Notes: generated by a model not told the origin, from the letters alone. A stretch of DNA of 64,000 nt from Clostridium sporogenes (GCF_001020205.1 NZ_CP011663.1:2294001-2358000); one strand, 5' to 3'. Positions 17,187 through 26,197 are shown, counted from the stretch's first letter. Program-made: numbers and translations.

Positions 17187-18662
17187 TTATTTTTTTAATA
17201 TAAAAAATTTCTTTAATTTATTTTTTCCTTCTTCATCTGATAAAAAATAATCATCCATTAATGTACCATTATCAAAATGCAATATTCTAGTACAAGTCTT
17301 ACAAATAAATTCATAATCATGAGTAACTAAAAACATAAGCTTTCCTTCATTTCTAAGTTTCTCTATAAGTTTTGAAACTCTAATCATACTATCATAGTCT
17401 AATCCACTTGTTGGTTCATCAAATATTAAAATTTCTCTTTTACTTACAATACTTGTTGCAACAGCAAGCCTTTGTTTTTGACCTCCTGATAAGGTGTTTG
17501 GATGATTATCTTTATATTCATAAAGTCCTAAAGATTTAAGTACTTGAAGCACTTCTTCTCTATTAAAATTTTTTATTCCAAAACAACATTCTTCTTCAAC
17601 TTTTTCTGCAAAAAGCTGATAATTAACATCCTGCATAACTAAATAACACTTTTTTAGACGCTGTTTATCTGTAAGTTCTTTATTATTTATAATAATTTTT
17701 CCATCATAGTCTTTGTGTAATCCACATAAAGCTTTTGAAAATGTTGTTTTTCCTGCTCCATTATGACCTATAATTCCTATACATTCACCTCTAGATGCAG
17801 TTATATCAAAACCTTTTTTAATAATCTGTTTTTTTCCATATCTTAAAATCATATTTTTTATTGTTAAATAGTTATTTTTTTCTAATTGTTCTTTTATAAT
17901 TGGTTCAACTTTGCTTAGATCTAATGCTCTTAATCCTTTATCTTCTCTTTCTTTAACAGAAAGTTTTAAAAAAGTTTCAGGAGAATACACAGACTTTATT
18001 TCTCCCTTTTCTATATAACAAATAATATCTGCTAAATCCTTTAAATAATATAATCGATGCTCTGTTATAATAATTGTTTTTCCTTTACTTTTTAAAAAGG
18101 TCAATAGCTCTTTTAAATCATTAATTGCATCACTATCTAGATTAGAAGATGGTTCATCTAAAACATAAATATCTGGATTCATGGCATAAATAGATGCAAA
18201 GGCTATTTTTTGCTTTTCTCCTCCTGATAACTGAAAAATACTTCTATTTTTTAATTTTTCTATTTTAAAATCATAAAATGCATTATCTACAATTGGTCTT
18301 AATTTTTCTTCTGAAACTGAAAGATTTTCAATACCAAAAGCAATTTCACTATCTGTATCTGTATTAAAAAATTGAGTATTAGGATTTTGAAATACAGACC
18401 CTACTTTTTCTGATATTTTATAAATTGGAAGATTTGAAATTAATTTACCATCAATCTCTACAACTCCACTTAAATCTCCTGGATAAAAATCTGGTATAAG
18501 GCCATTTAAAAGCCGTGTATTGCTTGTCTTTCCACAACCACTTCTTCCACATAAAACTATACATTGACCTTCCTTTATTTTAAGATTAATATTTTTTATA
18601 GAAGGTTCTTCCTTTCCTTTATACTTAAATGAAACATTTTTAAAATTAATCAAAAAATCCAT
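17187..18662 (-). CDS. Tandem-ATPase component of an ECF-type transporter
   Basis: A 491-aa soluble protein made of two ABC domains fused head to tail. The first has GRSGCGKT, LSGGEKQK and YVLDEPSSNLD. The second has GHNGAGKTT, LSGGQKQR and LIFDEPTSGLD. Fused EcfA1-EcfA2 proteins energise ECF importers; here the T component is 4 bp upstream and the S-like component precedes that. Some ECF modules of this build sit next to YbtPQ-like pairs in streptococcal and clostridial siderophore loci (equibactin-type), as here. The substrate is unknown. Confidence 0.85.
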   Translation of the reverse strand: MDFLINFKNVSFKYKGKEEPSIKNINLKIKEGQCIVLCGRSGCGKTSNTRLLNGLIPDFYPGDLSGVVEIDGKLISNLPIYKISEKVGSVFQNPNTQFFNTDTDSEIAFGIENLSVSEEKLRPIVDNAFYDFKIEKLKNRSIFQLSGGEKQKIAFASIYAMNPDIYVLDEPSSNLDSDAINDLKELLTFLKSKGKTIIITEHRLYYLKDLADIICYIEKGEIKSVYSPETFLKLSVKEREDKGLRALDLSKVEPIIKEQLEKNNYLTIKNMILRYGKKQIIKKGFDITASRGECIGIIGHNGAGKTTFSKALCGLHKDYDGKIIINNKELTDKQRLKKCYLVMQDVNYQLFAEKVEEECCFGIKNFNREEVLQVLKSLGLYEYKDNHPNTLSGGQKQRLAVATSIVSKREILIFDEPTSGLDYDSMIRVSKLIEKLRNEGKLMFLVTHDYEFICKTCTRILHFDNGTLMDDYFLSDEEGKNKLKKFFILKK

Positions 18663-18666
18663 CTCC

Positions 18667-19392
18667 CTACATTAATACTTCTAAAACAATAACTATAACC
18701 ATTAAACTAATAGATAAATAATCATAAAATCTCATTTTCATTTTTACCATACATGTTCTTGGATTTGGATTTTCAATTGCTCTTGTTATAGCTGCTGCCG
18801 ATAGTTCATCTGATACTTTAGAAGCTGACATAAGCATTGGAACATATATACATTCAATAGTATCTGATGGATTTTTTAAGAATCCCAAAAATGTAGGACT
18901 TACATCTCTCATTCTCATTGAATCTTTTATATTCTTCCAATCCTCAAATACTACTGGAAAATACCTAATCATAACTGTTAGTGGAATAATCACTTTTTTG
19001 GATACCTTCATCTTGTTTAGAGCTCCCATAAATTCACTAACTTTTGTTGTAGAAATCATAATACTTGCTAATAATGCACAGGGTAATATCATCTTTATAA
19101 ATTGTGAAAATGTGATTATCATAAGGGCCAATGTTCCACTTAAATATTTTCCACCCAAATATTCTACTAATATAAGACCAAAATATCCAAGTGATATCTT
19201 TATTGGAGACTTATATGCACCACATAAAAAACCAAAAATCAAATAAAAAATTATAAGACTTATTTTTATTTGAATACTAAATGCAAGAAATATTGCCACA
19301 TTTCCTAATATCATTAAAATAATCTTTGTTCGAGGATCAATTTTTAAAACACCTTTTTCCCCTTTGTTTTCTACTGAAATATAATTAATCAT
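18667..19392 (-). CDS. ECF transporter T component (EcfT/CbiQ family)
   Basis: This 241-aa membrane protein starts with KIDPRTKIILMILGNVAIFL, the usual CbiQ/EcfT entry with the conserved DPRTK. Four to five membrane helices follow. The coupling-helix segments with Arg-rich motifs are RYFPVVFEDWKNIKDSMRMR and the later SAAAITRAIENP, which contact the ATPases. It overlaps the S-like gene by 4 nt and is 4 nt from the tandem ATPase, so all three are co-translated. Confidence 0.87.
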   Translation of the reverse strand: MINYISVENKGEKGVLKIDPRTKIILMILGNVAIFLAFSIQIKISLIIFYLIFGFLCGAYKSPIKISLGYFGLILVEYLGGKYLSGTLALMIITFSQFIKMILPCALLASIMISTTKVSEFMGALNKMKVSKKVIIPLTVMIRYFPVVFEDWKNIKDSMRMRDVSPTFLGFLKNPSDTIECIYVPMLMSASKVSDELSAAAITRAIENPNPRTCMVKMKMRFYDYLSISLMVIVIVLEVLM

Positions 19393-20000
19393 GATACTAT
19401 TCCTGCTTTTCTAAACTGCTTTCTTAATAATTTTTTACCTATTAAACCACTTATAATAGCACAAATAATTGTACCTATAATAATAGCTGGCAACATCCAA
19501 CTCTTACCTGTTGAAACCATTGTATCAAAATAGGCTGGATTTGCTGTACTGTTCTTTTTCATATAAGCCAAATAATTCTTTTGATCTAAAAAAAACAGGG
19601 CATATGATGTTGTATTAGCTAACATAAATAATGAATATCCTACTATTGTAAGTTTTAAATTTTTATATTTTCCACTTGCTGTAATAATATCTGCAATAAT
19701 TCCTAAAACCATAAACCCAACAGCCATGCTCCAGTGCATACCAGTTATAAACATAAAAATTCCCACTAAAATTCCTAAAATTGTGATACTGCCTTTCTTT
19801 GGAACTTTCGCAGATAAAAGTAAATACACTGGACCTGGAAGTAATGCTGCACCTAATGGCATAAGAAAGGTTAAAACAGGATTGGTTGCAAAAAATACTC
19901 CTCCTAAGAGCATAAACACTGTAAAAATTGTAGAGAAAATCCCTGTGGTTACCATATCCTTTACAGTTAATTTCTTTGCCTTACTTAATTGTTTTGACAT
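19389..20000 (-). CDS. MptD/Trep_Strep-type ECF S component
   Basis: A 203-aa protein with about six membrane segments, starting KKLTVKDMVTTGIFSTIFTVFMLLGGVFFATNPVLTFLMP. This matches the conserved integral membrane family often called Trep_Strep, which occurs as the first gene of ECF-like modules and is taken as the substrate-binding subunit. It is first in an operon of five genes (S, T, ATPase, ABC, ABC). Its start at 20000 has a AGGGGGAA site. It is transcribed away from the AraC regulator, with which it shares the 349-bp spacer. The ligand may be a siderophore-like compound, by context only. Confidence 0.72.
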   Translation of the reverse strand: MSKQLSKAKKLTVKDMVTTGIFSTIFTVFMLLGGVFFATNPVLTFLMPLGAALLPGPVYLLLSAKVPKKGSITILGILVGIFMFITGMHWSMAVGFMVLGIIADIITASGKYKNLKLTIVGYSLFMLANTTSYALFFLDQKNYLAYMKKNSTANPAYFDTMVSTGKSWMLPAIIIGTIICAIISGLIGKKLLRKQFRKAGIVS

Positions 20001-20118
20001 AAGTATTCCCCCTAAAATATTGAGTTAGTTAATTTAGGTCTATACCTATCTTCTAATTGACATTTTATAAAATAGGTTTTAGACTTAAATTAAATCAATT
20101 TAATTATGTATAATTTAT

Positions 20119-20243
20119 CCGATGACTACCCGCTCTAATACTCCCATCTTCTTTAAAGTGGGAGTAAAGAGCGGCTACGTCCCTGGATAACGATTTCTAA
20201 GCTTTAGTGGGAGTAAAAACTCCCTCTGAAGCCAAGAACTCTG
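20119..20243 (+). mobile_element. Orphan IS605/IStron right end with omega-RNA-like hairpins
   Basis: A ~125-bp stretch that is far less A+T rich than its surroundings. It folds as CCGCTC (20130-20135)/GAGCGG (20169-20174) enclosing TACTCCCA/TGGGAGTA (20139-20146/20159-20166), and then GGGAGT-AAAA-ACTCCC (20209-20224). This arrangement and the ending CTCTGAAGCCAAGAACT are what I know of the right ends of clostridial IS605/IStron elements, where the omega RNA of TnpB is encoded. No tnpA or tnpB is present. If transcribed, the guide would be the bases after about 20240, i.e. the AraC promoter. A diverged relative is at 60240-60374. Confidence 0.6.
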
Positions 20244-20278
20244 TTTATATTTTTAGTATATACTATAACAATGATATT

Positions 20279-20297
20279 GAGAATGGTCATCATTGTC
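20279..20297. promoter_or_regulatory. Fur-box-like site ahead of the AraC regulator
   Basis: This 19-bp stretch agrees with the classic Fur box GATAATGATAATCATTATC at 15 of 19 positions. It lies 53-71 bp ahead of the AraC start and within reach of the divergent operon, supporting iron control. Confidence 0.55.
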
Positions 20298-20349
20298 ATT
20301 CGTCTATTCACGATATATTAGCGTCTAATCCCGGCAAAGGAGGCTGAAA

Positions 20350-21315
20350 ATGAATCAACAATTAAATATTCATGAATCCTTGCTTTTAAATAAGGGTTTT
20401 CGTAAATGTAATAACTGTAAAAAATATAATTCTATTGGAACTTGTTATGAATTAGACCCTGCCATTGGATCAGGTTATTATTGGATCTATATTCATGAAA
20501 ATCTTTTTTCTATAGTAATTCATGATTTTTATTTTCACCAGGATTTTTATTTTGAAAGTTCACTTCCTGAATATTTTAGTATTTCTTATTTCCAATCTGT
20601 TTCTGGTGAAGAATTAAATCCTTATTCTCGCTTAAGTGCAGGATGTGTTAAAAGTTACTGGTGTAATAAGACAACCTATAAAGCATTATTCCATAAAAAC
20701 ATTCCTATAAAATCTATAGGAATAGAATTTATGCCAAAATATTGCGACGAATTTTTATCAAATAAACTTTCAGATGAGTATATAGATCCTCGCTCAGCTC
20801 TAATAAACATTAATGAAACAACAGATTTTCCAGAGATGGTCTTGTTACTACATCAAGTATTAAATTATAAAGGCAATGGTATTTCTGCTAAATTATTTTA
20901 TGATGGCAAAGTTTCAGAAGCAATGGCACTTATATATGAAAGATATAAGCAACATAAACAAACTTATTCAAATCTTTCTCAAATAGATATAGACCATTTA
21001 CAAAGTGTAGCTTCATATATTAATGATCATTATGCTAATGAATTACCTCTATGTAAATTGTGTAAAATAGCTTGCATGGGAAGTACTAAATTCAAAAAAT
21101 CCTTCAAAGAATTATATAAATGTACTGCTACTGAATATATACAGAATCGTCGTATGAGCCAAGCTGAGCATCTTTTAGCAGATACAGATTTGACAATAGG
21201 CCAAGTTTCTAACATTGTAGGTTATAAAAGTGCTAGTAGATTTTCAGAACTTTTTAAAAAAAGCACTGGCTTATGTCCTATTGAATATAGACATTTGTCA
21301 AAGCGTAAACTTTAA
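20350..21315 (+). CDS. AraC-family regulator of the metallophore-type locus (YbtA-like)
   Basis: This 321-aa protein is the only clear plus-strand gene of the window. The C-terminal ~100 residues hold two helix-turn-helix motifs: LPLCKLCKIACMGSTKFKKSFKELY and then TIGQVSNIVGYKSASRFSELFKK, ending GLCPIEYRHLSKRKL, the standard AraC/XylS core. The N-terminal ~200 residues would bind the ligand. Start ATG at 20350 behind AAAGGAGGC. It is divergent from the S/T/ATPase/ABC operon and precedes a second ABC pair. YbtA-type activators use the siderophore as inducer, which fits here. The last 160 bp of the gene recur at 25947-26106. Confidence 0.88.
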   Translation: MNQQLNIHESLLLNKGFRKCNNCKKYNSIGTCYELDPAIGSGYYWIYIHENLFSIVIHDFYFHQDFYFESSLPEYFSISYFQSVSGEELNPYSRLSAGCVKSYWCNKTTYKALFHKNIPIKSIGIEFMPKYCDEFLSNKLSDEYIDPRSALININETTDFPEMVLLLHQVLNYKGNGISAKLFYDGKVSEAMALIYERYKQHKQTYSNLSQIDIDHLQSVASYINDHYANELPLCKLCKIACMGSTKFKKSFKELYKCTATEYIQNRRMSQAEHLLADTDLTIGQVSNIVGYKSASRFSELFKKSTGLCPIEYRHLSKRKL

Positions 21316-21369
21316 CCTGAATCTTTATAGTGAAAAGCTAATTACTTGCTATATAAATCAATATATAAA

Positions 21370-21402
21370 AAACAAATTATATTTACAATTTATTTACATA
21401 CC
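21370..21402. repeat. 33-bp intergenic repeat, copy 1
   Basis: AAACAAATTATATTTACAAT and the next 13 bp recur at 36895-36927 with two mismatches. It lies just past the AraC stop. It could be a mobile-element end. Confidence 0.45.
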
Positions 21403-21413
21403 GCTGAGGCCCT

Positions 21414-21462
21414 TAAAAAAGAGCTGATGATATATTAGAATTAACTAAATTACCATCAGCTC
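21414..21462 (-). terminator. Terminator of the second ABC operon
   Basis: GAGCTGATG (21421-21429) pairs with CATCAGCTC (21454-21462); on the minus strand six T follow. It lies 20 nt past the stop of the gene at 21482 and may also end the AraC transcript. Confidence 0.8.
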
Positions 21463-21481
21463 GGAAATTTTATTAGATTAT

Positions 21482-23221
21482 TTACCTCTTAGAAAGGCTC
21501 CATGAAGCAGCTTCCTTTCGTTCACTTACAAATTTTTTATAAATACCTTCTTTTAAAATTAATTCTTCATGCCTTCCTTGTTGAACAATTTTTCCATCAT
21601 CCACTACCAATATCTGATCAGCATGACGAACGGTTTTTAGTCGATGTGCAATCATAATAATTGTTTTATTCTTAGTCAGCTCTTCAAAAGCTTTCTGTAA
21701 ATGTGCTTCATTTTCTGGATCAACATTTGCAGTTGCTTCATCAAATATAATAATAGGTGCATCCTTTAAAATTGCCCTAGCTATAGATATTCTTTGTTTT
21801 TCTCCTCCTGAAAGAGAAAAACCTTTTTCTCCTATTATTGTATCGTAGTTATTTGGAAGTGACATGATGAAGTCATGACAACTGGCTTTCTTTGCCGCCT
21901 CAATAACCTCCTGCCTTGTTGCATTTGGATTACCAAAACGAATATTATTTTCAATGGTATCATGAAAAAGATATACATTTTGAAAAACCATACTAATCTG
22001 ATTCATAAGAGATTCCAGTGTATAATTTCTAATATCCGTTCCTCCAATTGTAATTCTCCCTCTATCTACATCCCAAAATCTAGCTATAAGATTACAAATT
22101 GTGGTCTTTCCAGAACCGCTTGGCCCAATGATAGCTGTCATTGTTTTATCTTTCATATGAATGTTTATATCCTTTAAAATCTGACGCTTTTCATAGGAAA
22201 AATCAACATGCTCTAAAATAATATCATGGTTTTTAGGTTTTTCTTCATGTCCTTTTTCATCCATAACAGGAGTATCATCCATTTGATTTGCCTGTTCAAT
22301 TGAACTGCCGCATATGCGAAGTATAGCAACACCATGTCCTACTGATTCTATCTGCTCAAAGATAATAAAAGAAATAACAATAAACATTAGTGAATAGGTA
22401 AGCTCCATTGTTCCCTTGAAATAAAATAATAATGAAGCTGCTATTATAATTATACTAAAAACACGTAAAATCACCTGCTGCATAATAGTATATGGCGTAA
22501 TCAGCTGTTCCATGGCAAGGTTTGTATCTCTACTGTTTTCAATGGCCAAATCAACTTTTTTGTTATCAATTTTTGTAAGATTAAATGACTTTACAATACC
22601 CATTCCCTGGATAGTTTCTAAAATGCTTTCTACAAGCTCTGCCTGGGCCTTCTGCCTTTTTGGGGCGGTGCTTCTTGATTTTTTCTCCATAGAAGAGGTG
22701 ATAAAACAAAATAAAAACACCCCAATTGCAGTAATAAGTCCTATTCTCCAGTCAAAAAACAACATATAAATGGTAAATACAATAGTAGTAATAAATCCGC
22801 CTAATGTAAGAACCATAACCATAGGAGCTGTGGTTTCTACATCTCCAAGAACTGTTGTACATATACCAGTAATATTTCCAAGGCTGCTTTGATTGAAAAA
22901 TCCCATAGGTATAACCTTCATTTTATTACCAATAAAAACCCTTTTATTTGCAGCCATAAAATATCCTGCATGGGTCTGCTGAAGCTGTGAAAAATAATTT
23001 GTCACTATTTTTCCTATAATACTAATCAGCATCAAAGCTAAAATGTACCATATTGTTTTTACTTCTGCTTCTTTTTTTACAAGTGCCTGAATTGTAAGAA
23101 ATATAGCACCTATTTGAAGCATATGAAATATTGCATTTATAAAACCTAATATAATAGAATTCCTAATATTTTTTTGTTCTTTGCCAGCAAATTTCCATAT
23201 TTTACGAAAAATTTCTATCAT
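21482..23221 (-). CDS. YbtP/YbtQ-like ABC transporter half (pair 2, second gene)
   Basis: This 579-aa half transporter has six membrane segments in the first ~300 residues and an ABC domain with GPSGSGKTT, LSGGEKQR and IIFDEATANVDPENEAHLQKAFEEL. The DPENE form groups it with the YbtPQ-like proteins and with the first gene of pair 1. It overlaps the upstream half-transporter gene by 4 nt (ATGA), so they form a heterodimer operon under the TetR at 25054. Substrate direction is uncertain: the family includes siderophore importers, while TetR control is more usual for drug exporters. Confidence 0.82.
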   Translation of the reverse strand: MIEIFRKIWKFAGKEQKNIRNSIILGFINAIFHMLQIGAIFLTIQALVKKEAEVKTIWYILALMLISIIGKIVTNYFSQLQQTHAGYFMAANKRVFIGNKMKVIPMGFFNQSSLGNITGICTTVLGDVETTAPMVMVLTLGGFITTIVFTIYMLFFDWRIGLITAIGVFLFCFITSSMEKKSRSTAPKRQKAQAELVESILETIQGMGIVKSFNLTKIDNKKVDLAIENSRDTNLAMEQLITPYTIMQQVILRVFSIIIIAASLLFYFKGTMELTYSLMFIVISFIIFEQIESVGHGVAILRICGSSIEQANQMDDTPVMDEKGHEEKPKNHDIILEHVDFSYEKRQILKDINIHMKDKTMTAIIGPSGSGKTTICNLIARFWDVDRGRITIGGTDIRNYTLESLMNQISMVFQNVYLFHDTIENNIRFGNPNATRQEVIEAAKKASCHDFIMSLPNNYDTIIGEKGFSLSGGEKQRISIARAILKDAPIIIFDEATANVDPENEAHLQKAFEELTKNKTIIMIAHRLKTVRHADQILVVDDGKIVQQGRHEELILKEGIYKKFVSERKEAASWSLSKR

Positions 23222-24969
23222 GCTTGTTCACCATCCTTTACTCCCATATGAGCATTCCACATATTTTGGTATAGTTCAGACTCTTTTAATAACTCTTCGT
23301 GAGTTCCTGATGCATCAATTTTTCCATTATTCACAAGTAAAATCTGATCAGCACCAGCAATTGTAGATAGGCGGTGTGCAATCATAATAAGTGTTTTTCC
23401 CTGCACCAATTTAGAAATTGCCTTTTGAAGAATGGCTTCATTCTCTGGATCAACATAAGCAGTTGCCTCATCTAATATAACTATTGGTGCATCCTTTAAC
23501 ATAGCTCTTGCAATGGCAATTCTTTGTCGCTCTCCACCAGATAAATGAGCTCCGCCACCTCCAACATTAGTATCATATCCATGTTCTAACTTTCGAATAA
23601 ATGTATCACAACATGCTTTTTTTGCAACTTCTTCCACTTCTTTATCCATAGCATTTTCTTTTCCCATACGAATATTTTCACGAATTGTATCATCAAATAA
23701 GAAATTATCCTGAGATACATATGCTATACTGTCAGCTATCTGAGCAAGTGGAATCTGTCTAATGTCTTTTCCGCCAATATGAATTGTTCCTTCATCAACA
23801 TCCCAGAACCCAGCAATAAGCTTTGCAATAGTGGACTTTCCACTTCCACTTGGTCCAACAAAAGCATTGACGGTTCCCTGACATATTTTCAAACTAACAT
23901 CCCTTAATACACTGCCTTTATCTTCCTCATAAGCAAAAGAAACATGCTCTAATTCAATATCTGTTCTTGAAAGGTTCTGATATTCTTTTGGATGATGCTG
24001 CTCCTTTGCCTGTAAAATAGTTTCCACAGACTGGATAATTGTGCCTGTCTGTGCCAATGAATCAATAAAATTTGAAGCAGCAATAATTGGTTCTACAATT
24101 CCCATAGATAAAATCATAACCATGATAAACTTTGAAGAAGATATACTTCCATTTAGGTAAAATCCTAATCCTAGGGGAAGTACACCAACTAAAACAGCTG
24201 GACTAACATTACGATAACACGCCATGGCAAGCTGGGCACTTTTCATCCATCCATAAAAGAAACCAGCATTTGCATTCACTGCATCAACATAGCCTGCATA
24301 TGCTTCTTTCCCCTGATTAAAAGCTTTTATGACTTCAATTCCATTTACATATTCTACAATGGAATCATTCATTTTTTTCCCTATTTGAACCGATTCTTCA
24401 TATTTTGCAGGATAAGTTTTCATTGTAGTCATCATAAAAATCATGCCAATTGGTAATGTAGCCATTGATATTAGTGCCAGTCTCCAGTCAATTGTAAAAA
24501 GAAATACAAGAAGCATAAAAGGTGAAAGAAGATTAGATGTCATTTCAGGTAATAAATGAGCTAATGTTTTTTCCATACTCTCAATCTGATCAACTAAAAT
24601 ACTCTTCCATCTTCCTATAGACTGATTTTGTAGAGTACCCATGGAAAGATTCGATAATTTACGTAAACACTTATTTCTTATTTCTGCCAACACAGCAAAG
24701 GTTGCTATATGTGACTGTGAAGTTGAAAAAGTTGTAAGAAGTACTTTTCCAATGCTACCTACAAGTGCTAAAATAAGCCACTGAATATAACTATTCATTT
24801 CTGTTGTACCATTTAGAAGCATGATGATAATTTTCCCTGCACAAAAATATGGTATAAATCCTGAAGTGACCCCTAAAATGGCTAGTACAATGGCAAACTT
24901 AAGCCTTTTGTGTTCTGATTTTGCCAATATCCATATTCTCTTTAACGGACTTTCCTTTTTTTGATTCAT
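23218..24969 (-). CDS. YbtP/YbtQ-like ABC transporter half (pair 2, first gene)
   Basis: A 583-aa fusion of a six-helix domain and an ABC ATPase: GPSGSGKST, LSGGERQR, VILDEATAYVDPENEAILQKAISKL and IAHRLSTI. It starts at the ATG at 24969 behind a GGAGG site. It follows the TetR gene by 84 bp and is co-translated with the next half transporter. By its DPENE motif and its place 2 kb from the ECF/AraC genes it probably belongs to the same metal-chelate system, or carries a related compound. Confidence 0.82.
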   Translation of the reverse strand: MNQKKESPLKRIWILAKSEHKRLKFAIVLAILGVTSGFIPYFCAGKIIIMLLNGTTEMNSYIQWLILALVGSIGKVLLTTFSTSQSHIATFAVLAEIRNKCLRKLSNLSMGTLQNQSIGRWKSILVDQIESMEKTLAHLLPEMTSNLLSPFMLLVFLFTIDWRLALISMATLPIGMIFMMTTMKTYPAKYEESVQIGKKMNDSIVEYVNGIEVIKAFNQGKEAYAGYVDAVNANAGFFYGWMKSAQLAMACYRNVSPAVLVGVLPLGLGFYLNGSISSSKFIMVMILSMGIVEPIIAASNFIDSLAQTGTIIQSVETILQAKEQHHPKEYQNLSRTDIELEHVSFAYEEDKGSVLRDVSLKICQGTVNAFVGPSGSGKSTIAKLIAGFWDVDEGTIHIGGKDIRQIPLAQIADSIAYVSQDNFLFDDTIRENIRMGKENAMDKEVEEVAKKACCDTFIRKLEHGYDTNVGGGGAHLSGGERQRIAIARAMLKDAPIVILDEATAYVDPENEAILQKAISKLVQGKTLIMIAHRLSTIAGADQILLVNNGKIDASGTHEELLKESELYQNMWNAHMGVKDGEQA

Positions 24970-25053
24970 ATATCCTCCTTCCGGTTAGTTATGTCTAACC
25001 TCTAGCTTTAAAAAATTGCGGGTATTCCCCGCTTTTTAACCATCTATTATTTT

Positions 25054-25671
25054 TTACCATTTGTAAATTTTAGCAAAACCTGCATAATAAAACTCTCTAA
25101 GCTGTTTTGCATAAAGTATGCCAGCTTCTTTTTTCATATTATGACGCACAATTTCAAATACTCCGGAGAAGTAAGCGCTGATTACAATATGCAAAAATTC
25201 TAAACTTATATTTCCATTTTTAAGAGCATTATCTCCTGTAGTTTCCATATACTTAACGGTATATTCCATTTCAATGTTAACTAGTTGATCTACAAAGTCA
25301 GAGAACTCTGTACCCTCTGAACATTCTAAGAGTAGTTTAAAAACATCATAGTGACTATAGATATATAATACAAATTCTTCAGCTTGTATTTCACTATACT
25401 CAAACATTTTCTCTTTTTGATACTCTGCATCCTTTTGATGAAATGATTCCTGAATACTTAAAAACCAATTTTTTAGTTCCTCCACTACCGGAAAAACGAT
25501 AGCATGGAACAAACCTTCTTTGTTACGAAAACGAGTATAAATAGAACCTGTACTAGTACCAGCCTCCTGTGCAATTGTGCGTAAAGAAGCATCTTTAAAG
25601 CCTTTACTTAAGAATTCCTTTTTTGCACATTCATACACTTTTTCATAAACTCCCTTAATTTGTTTTGCCAT
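25054..25671 (-). CDS. TetR-family regulator (paralogue of 12644-13258)
   Basis: This 205-aa protein has the HTH KDASLRTIAQEAGTSTGSIYTRFRNKEGLF and a helical C-terminal domain. It shares pattern and length with the other TetR of the window (CSEGT, EMEYT.KY, SGVFEIVRHNM). It heads an operon with two ABC half transporters. Directly upstream are two perfect 13-bp direct repeats within the inverted pair AAAACAG/CTGTTTT (25692-25730), a likely autoregulatory operator sharing its core with the operator of the TetR-MATE pair. Ligand unknown. Confidence 0.85.
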   Translation of the reverse strand: MAKQIKGVYEKVYECAKKEFLSKGFKDASLRTIAQEAGTSTGSIYTRFRNKEGLFHAIVFPVVEELKNWFLSIQESFHQKDAEYQKEKMFEYSEIQAEEFVLYIYSHYDVFKLLLECSEGTEFSDFVDQLVNIEMEYTVKYMETTGDNALKNGNISLEFLHIVISAYFSGVFEIVRHNMKKEAGILYAKQLREFYYAGFAKIYKW

Positions 25672-25691
25672 AACATACTCCCTTCGTATTT

Positions 25692-25730
25692 AAAACAGCC
25701 TTTCATAACACTGTTTCATAACACTGTTTT
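25692..25730. promoter_or_regulatory. TetR operator region, copy 2, with 13-bp tandem repeats
   Basis: TTTCATAACACTG is repeated exactly at 25701-25713 and 25714-25726. AAAACAG (25692-25698) and CTGTTTT (25724-25730) form the outer inverted arms. The reverse strand reads AAAACAGTGTTATG, as at the other TetR (AAAACAGTGTTTTG). Confidence 0.6.
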
Positions 25731-25946
25731 AAATGTACAACTGTATTTATATTTTGTCAAACTGCATTTAATTTAGTTTTCAAGAATACTACCCTAATAG
25801 TTTCATTTATTTGCTAATTATCTTAAGTTTACTAAATATTCCATAAGTGTTCGTATCAATAACAAAAACACCTACCATTTATAGATAGATGTTCTTTATA
25901 TAATTTTATCGTAACCAAGTTGTTATTTATAGAAACTATATATAGT

Positions 25947-26113
25947 ATCGTCGTATGAGCCAAGCTGAGCATCTTTTAGCAGATACGGATTTAACAATAG
26001 GCCAAGTTTCTAACATTGTAGGTTATAAAAGTGCTAGTAGATTTTCAGAGCTTTTTAAAAAAAGCACTGGTTTATGTCCCATTGAATATAGACATTTATC
26101 AAAGCGGTCTTAA
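25947..26113 (+). pseudogene. Truncated AraC regulator: C-terminal HTH only
   Basis: 160 bp (25947-26106) match 21146-21305, the end of the intact AraC gene, at a constant offset of 4801 bp with six differences. All six are third-position and silent (ACA/ACG, TTG/TTA, GAA/GAG, GGC/GGT, CCT/CCC, TTG/TTA). The reading frame stays open and ends Leu-Ser-Lys-Arg-Ser-stop at 26111. The first ~265 codons are missing, with no start or ribosome site at the break. It is the leftover of a second, once functional paralogue. Confidence 0.85.
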
Positions 26114-26160
26114 TGAATACTTTAAAAATGCTAAAGAATATACCTAATTATTGTATAAAA

Positions 26161-26188
26161 ATAAGACAACAAATAATTGCTGTCTTAT
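26161..26188. terminator. Bidirectional terminator between the AraC remnant and nagB
   Basis: ATAAGACAACAA...TTGCTGTCTTAT forms a good stem with A/T runs on both sides, 10 nt past the nagB stop. Confidence 0.75.
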
Positions 26189-26197
26189 TTTTATTAT

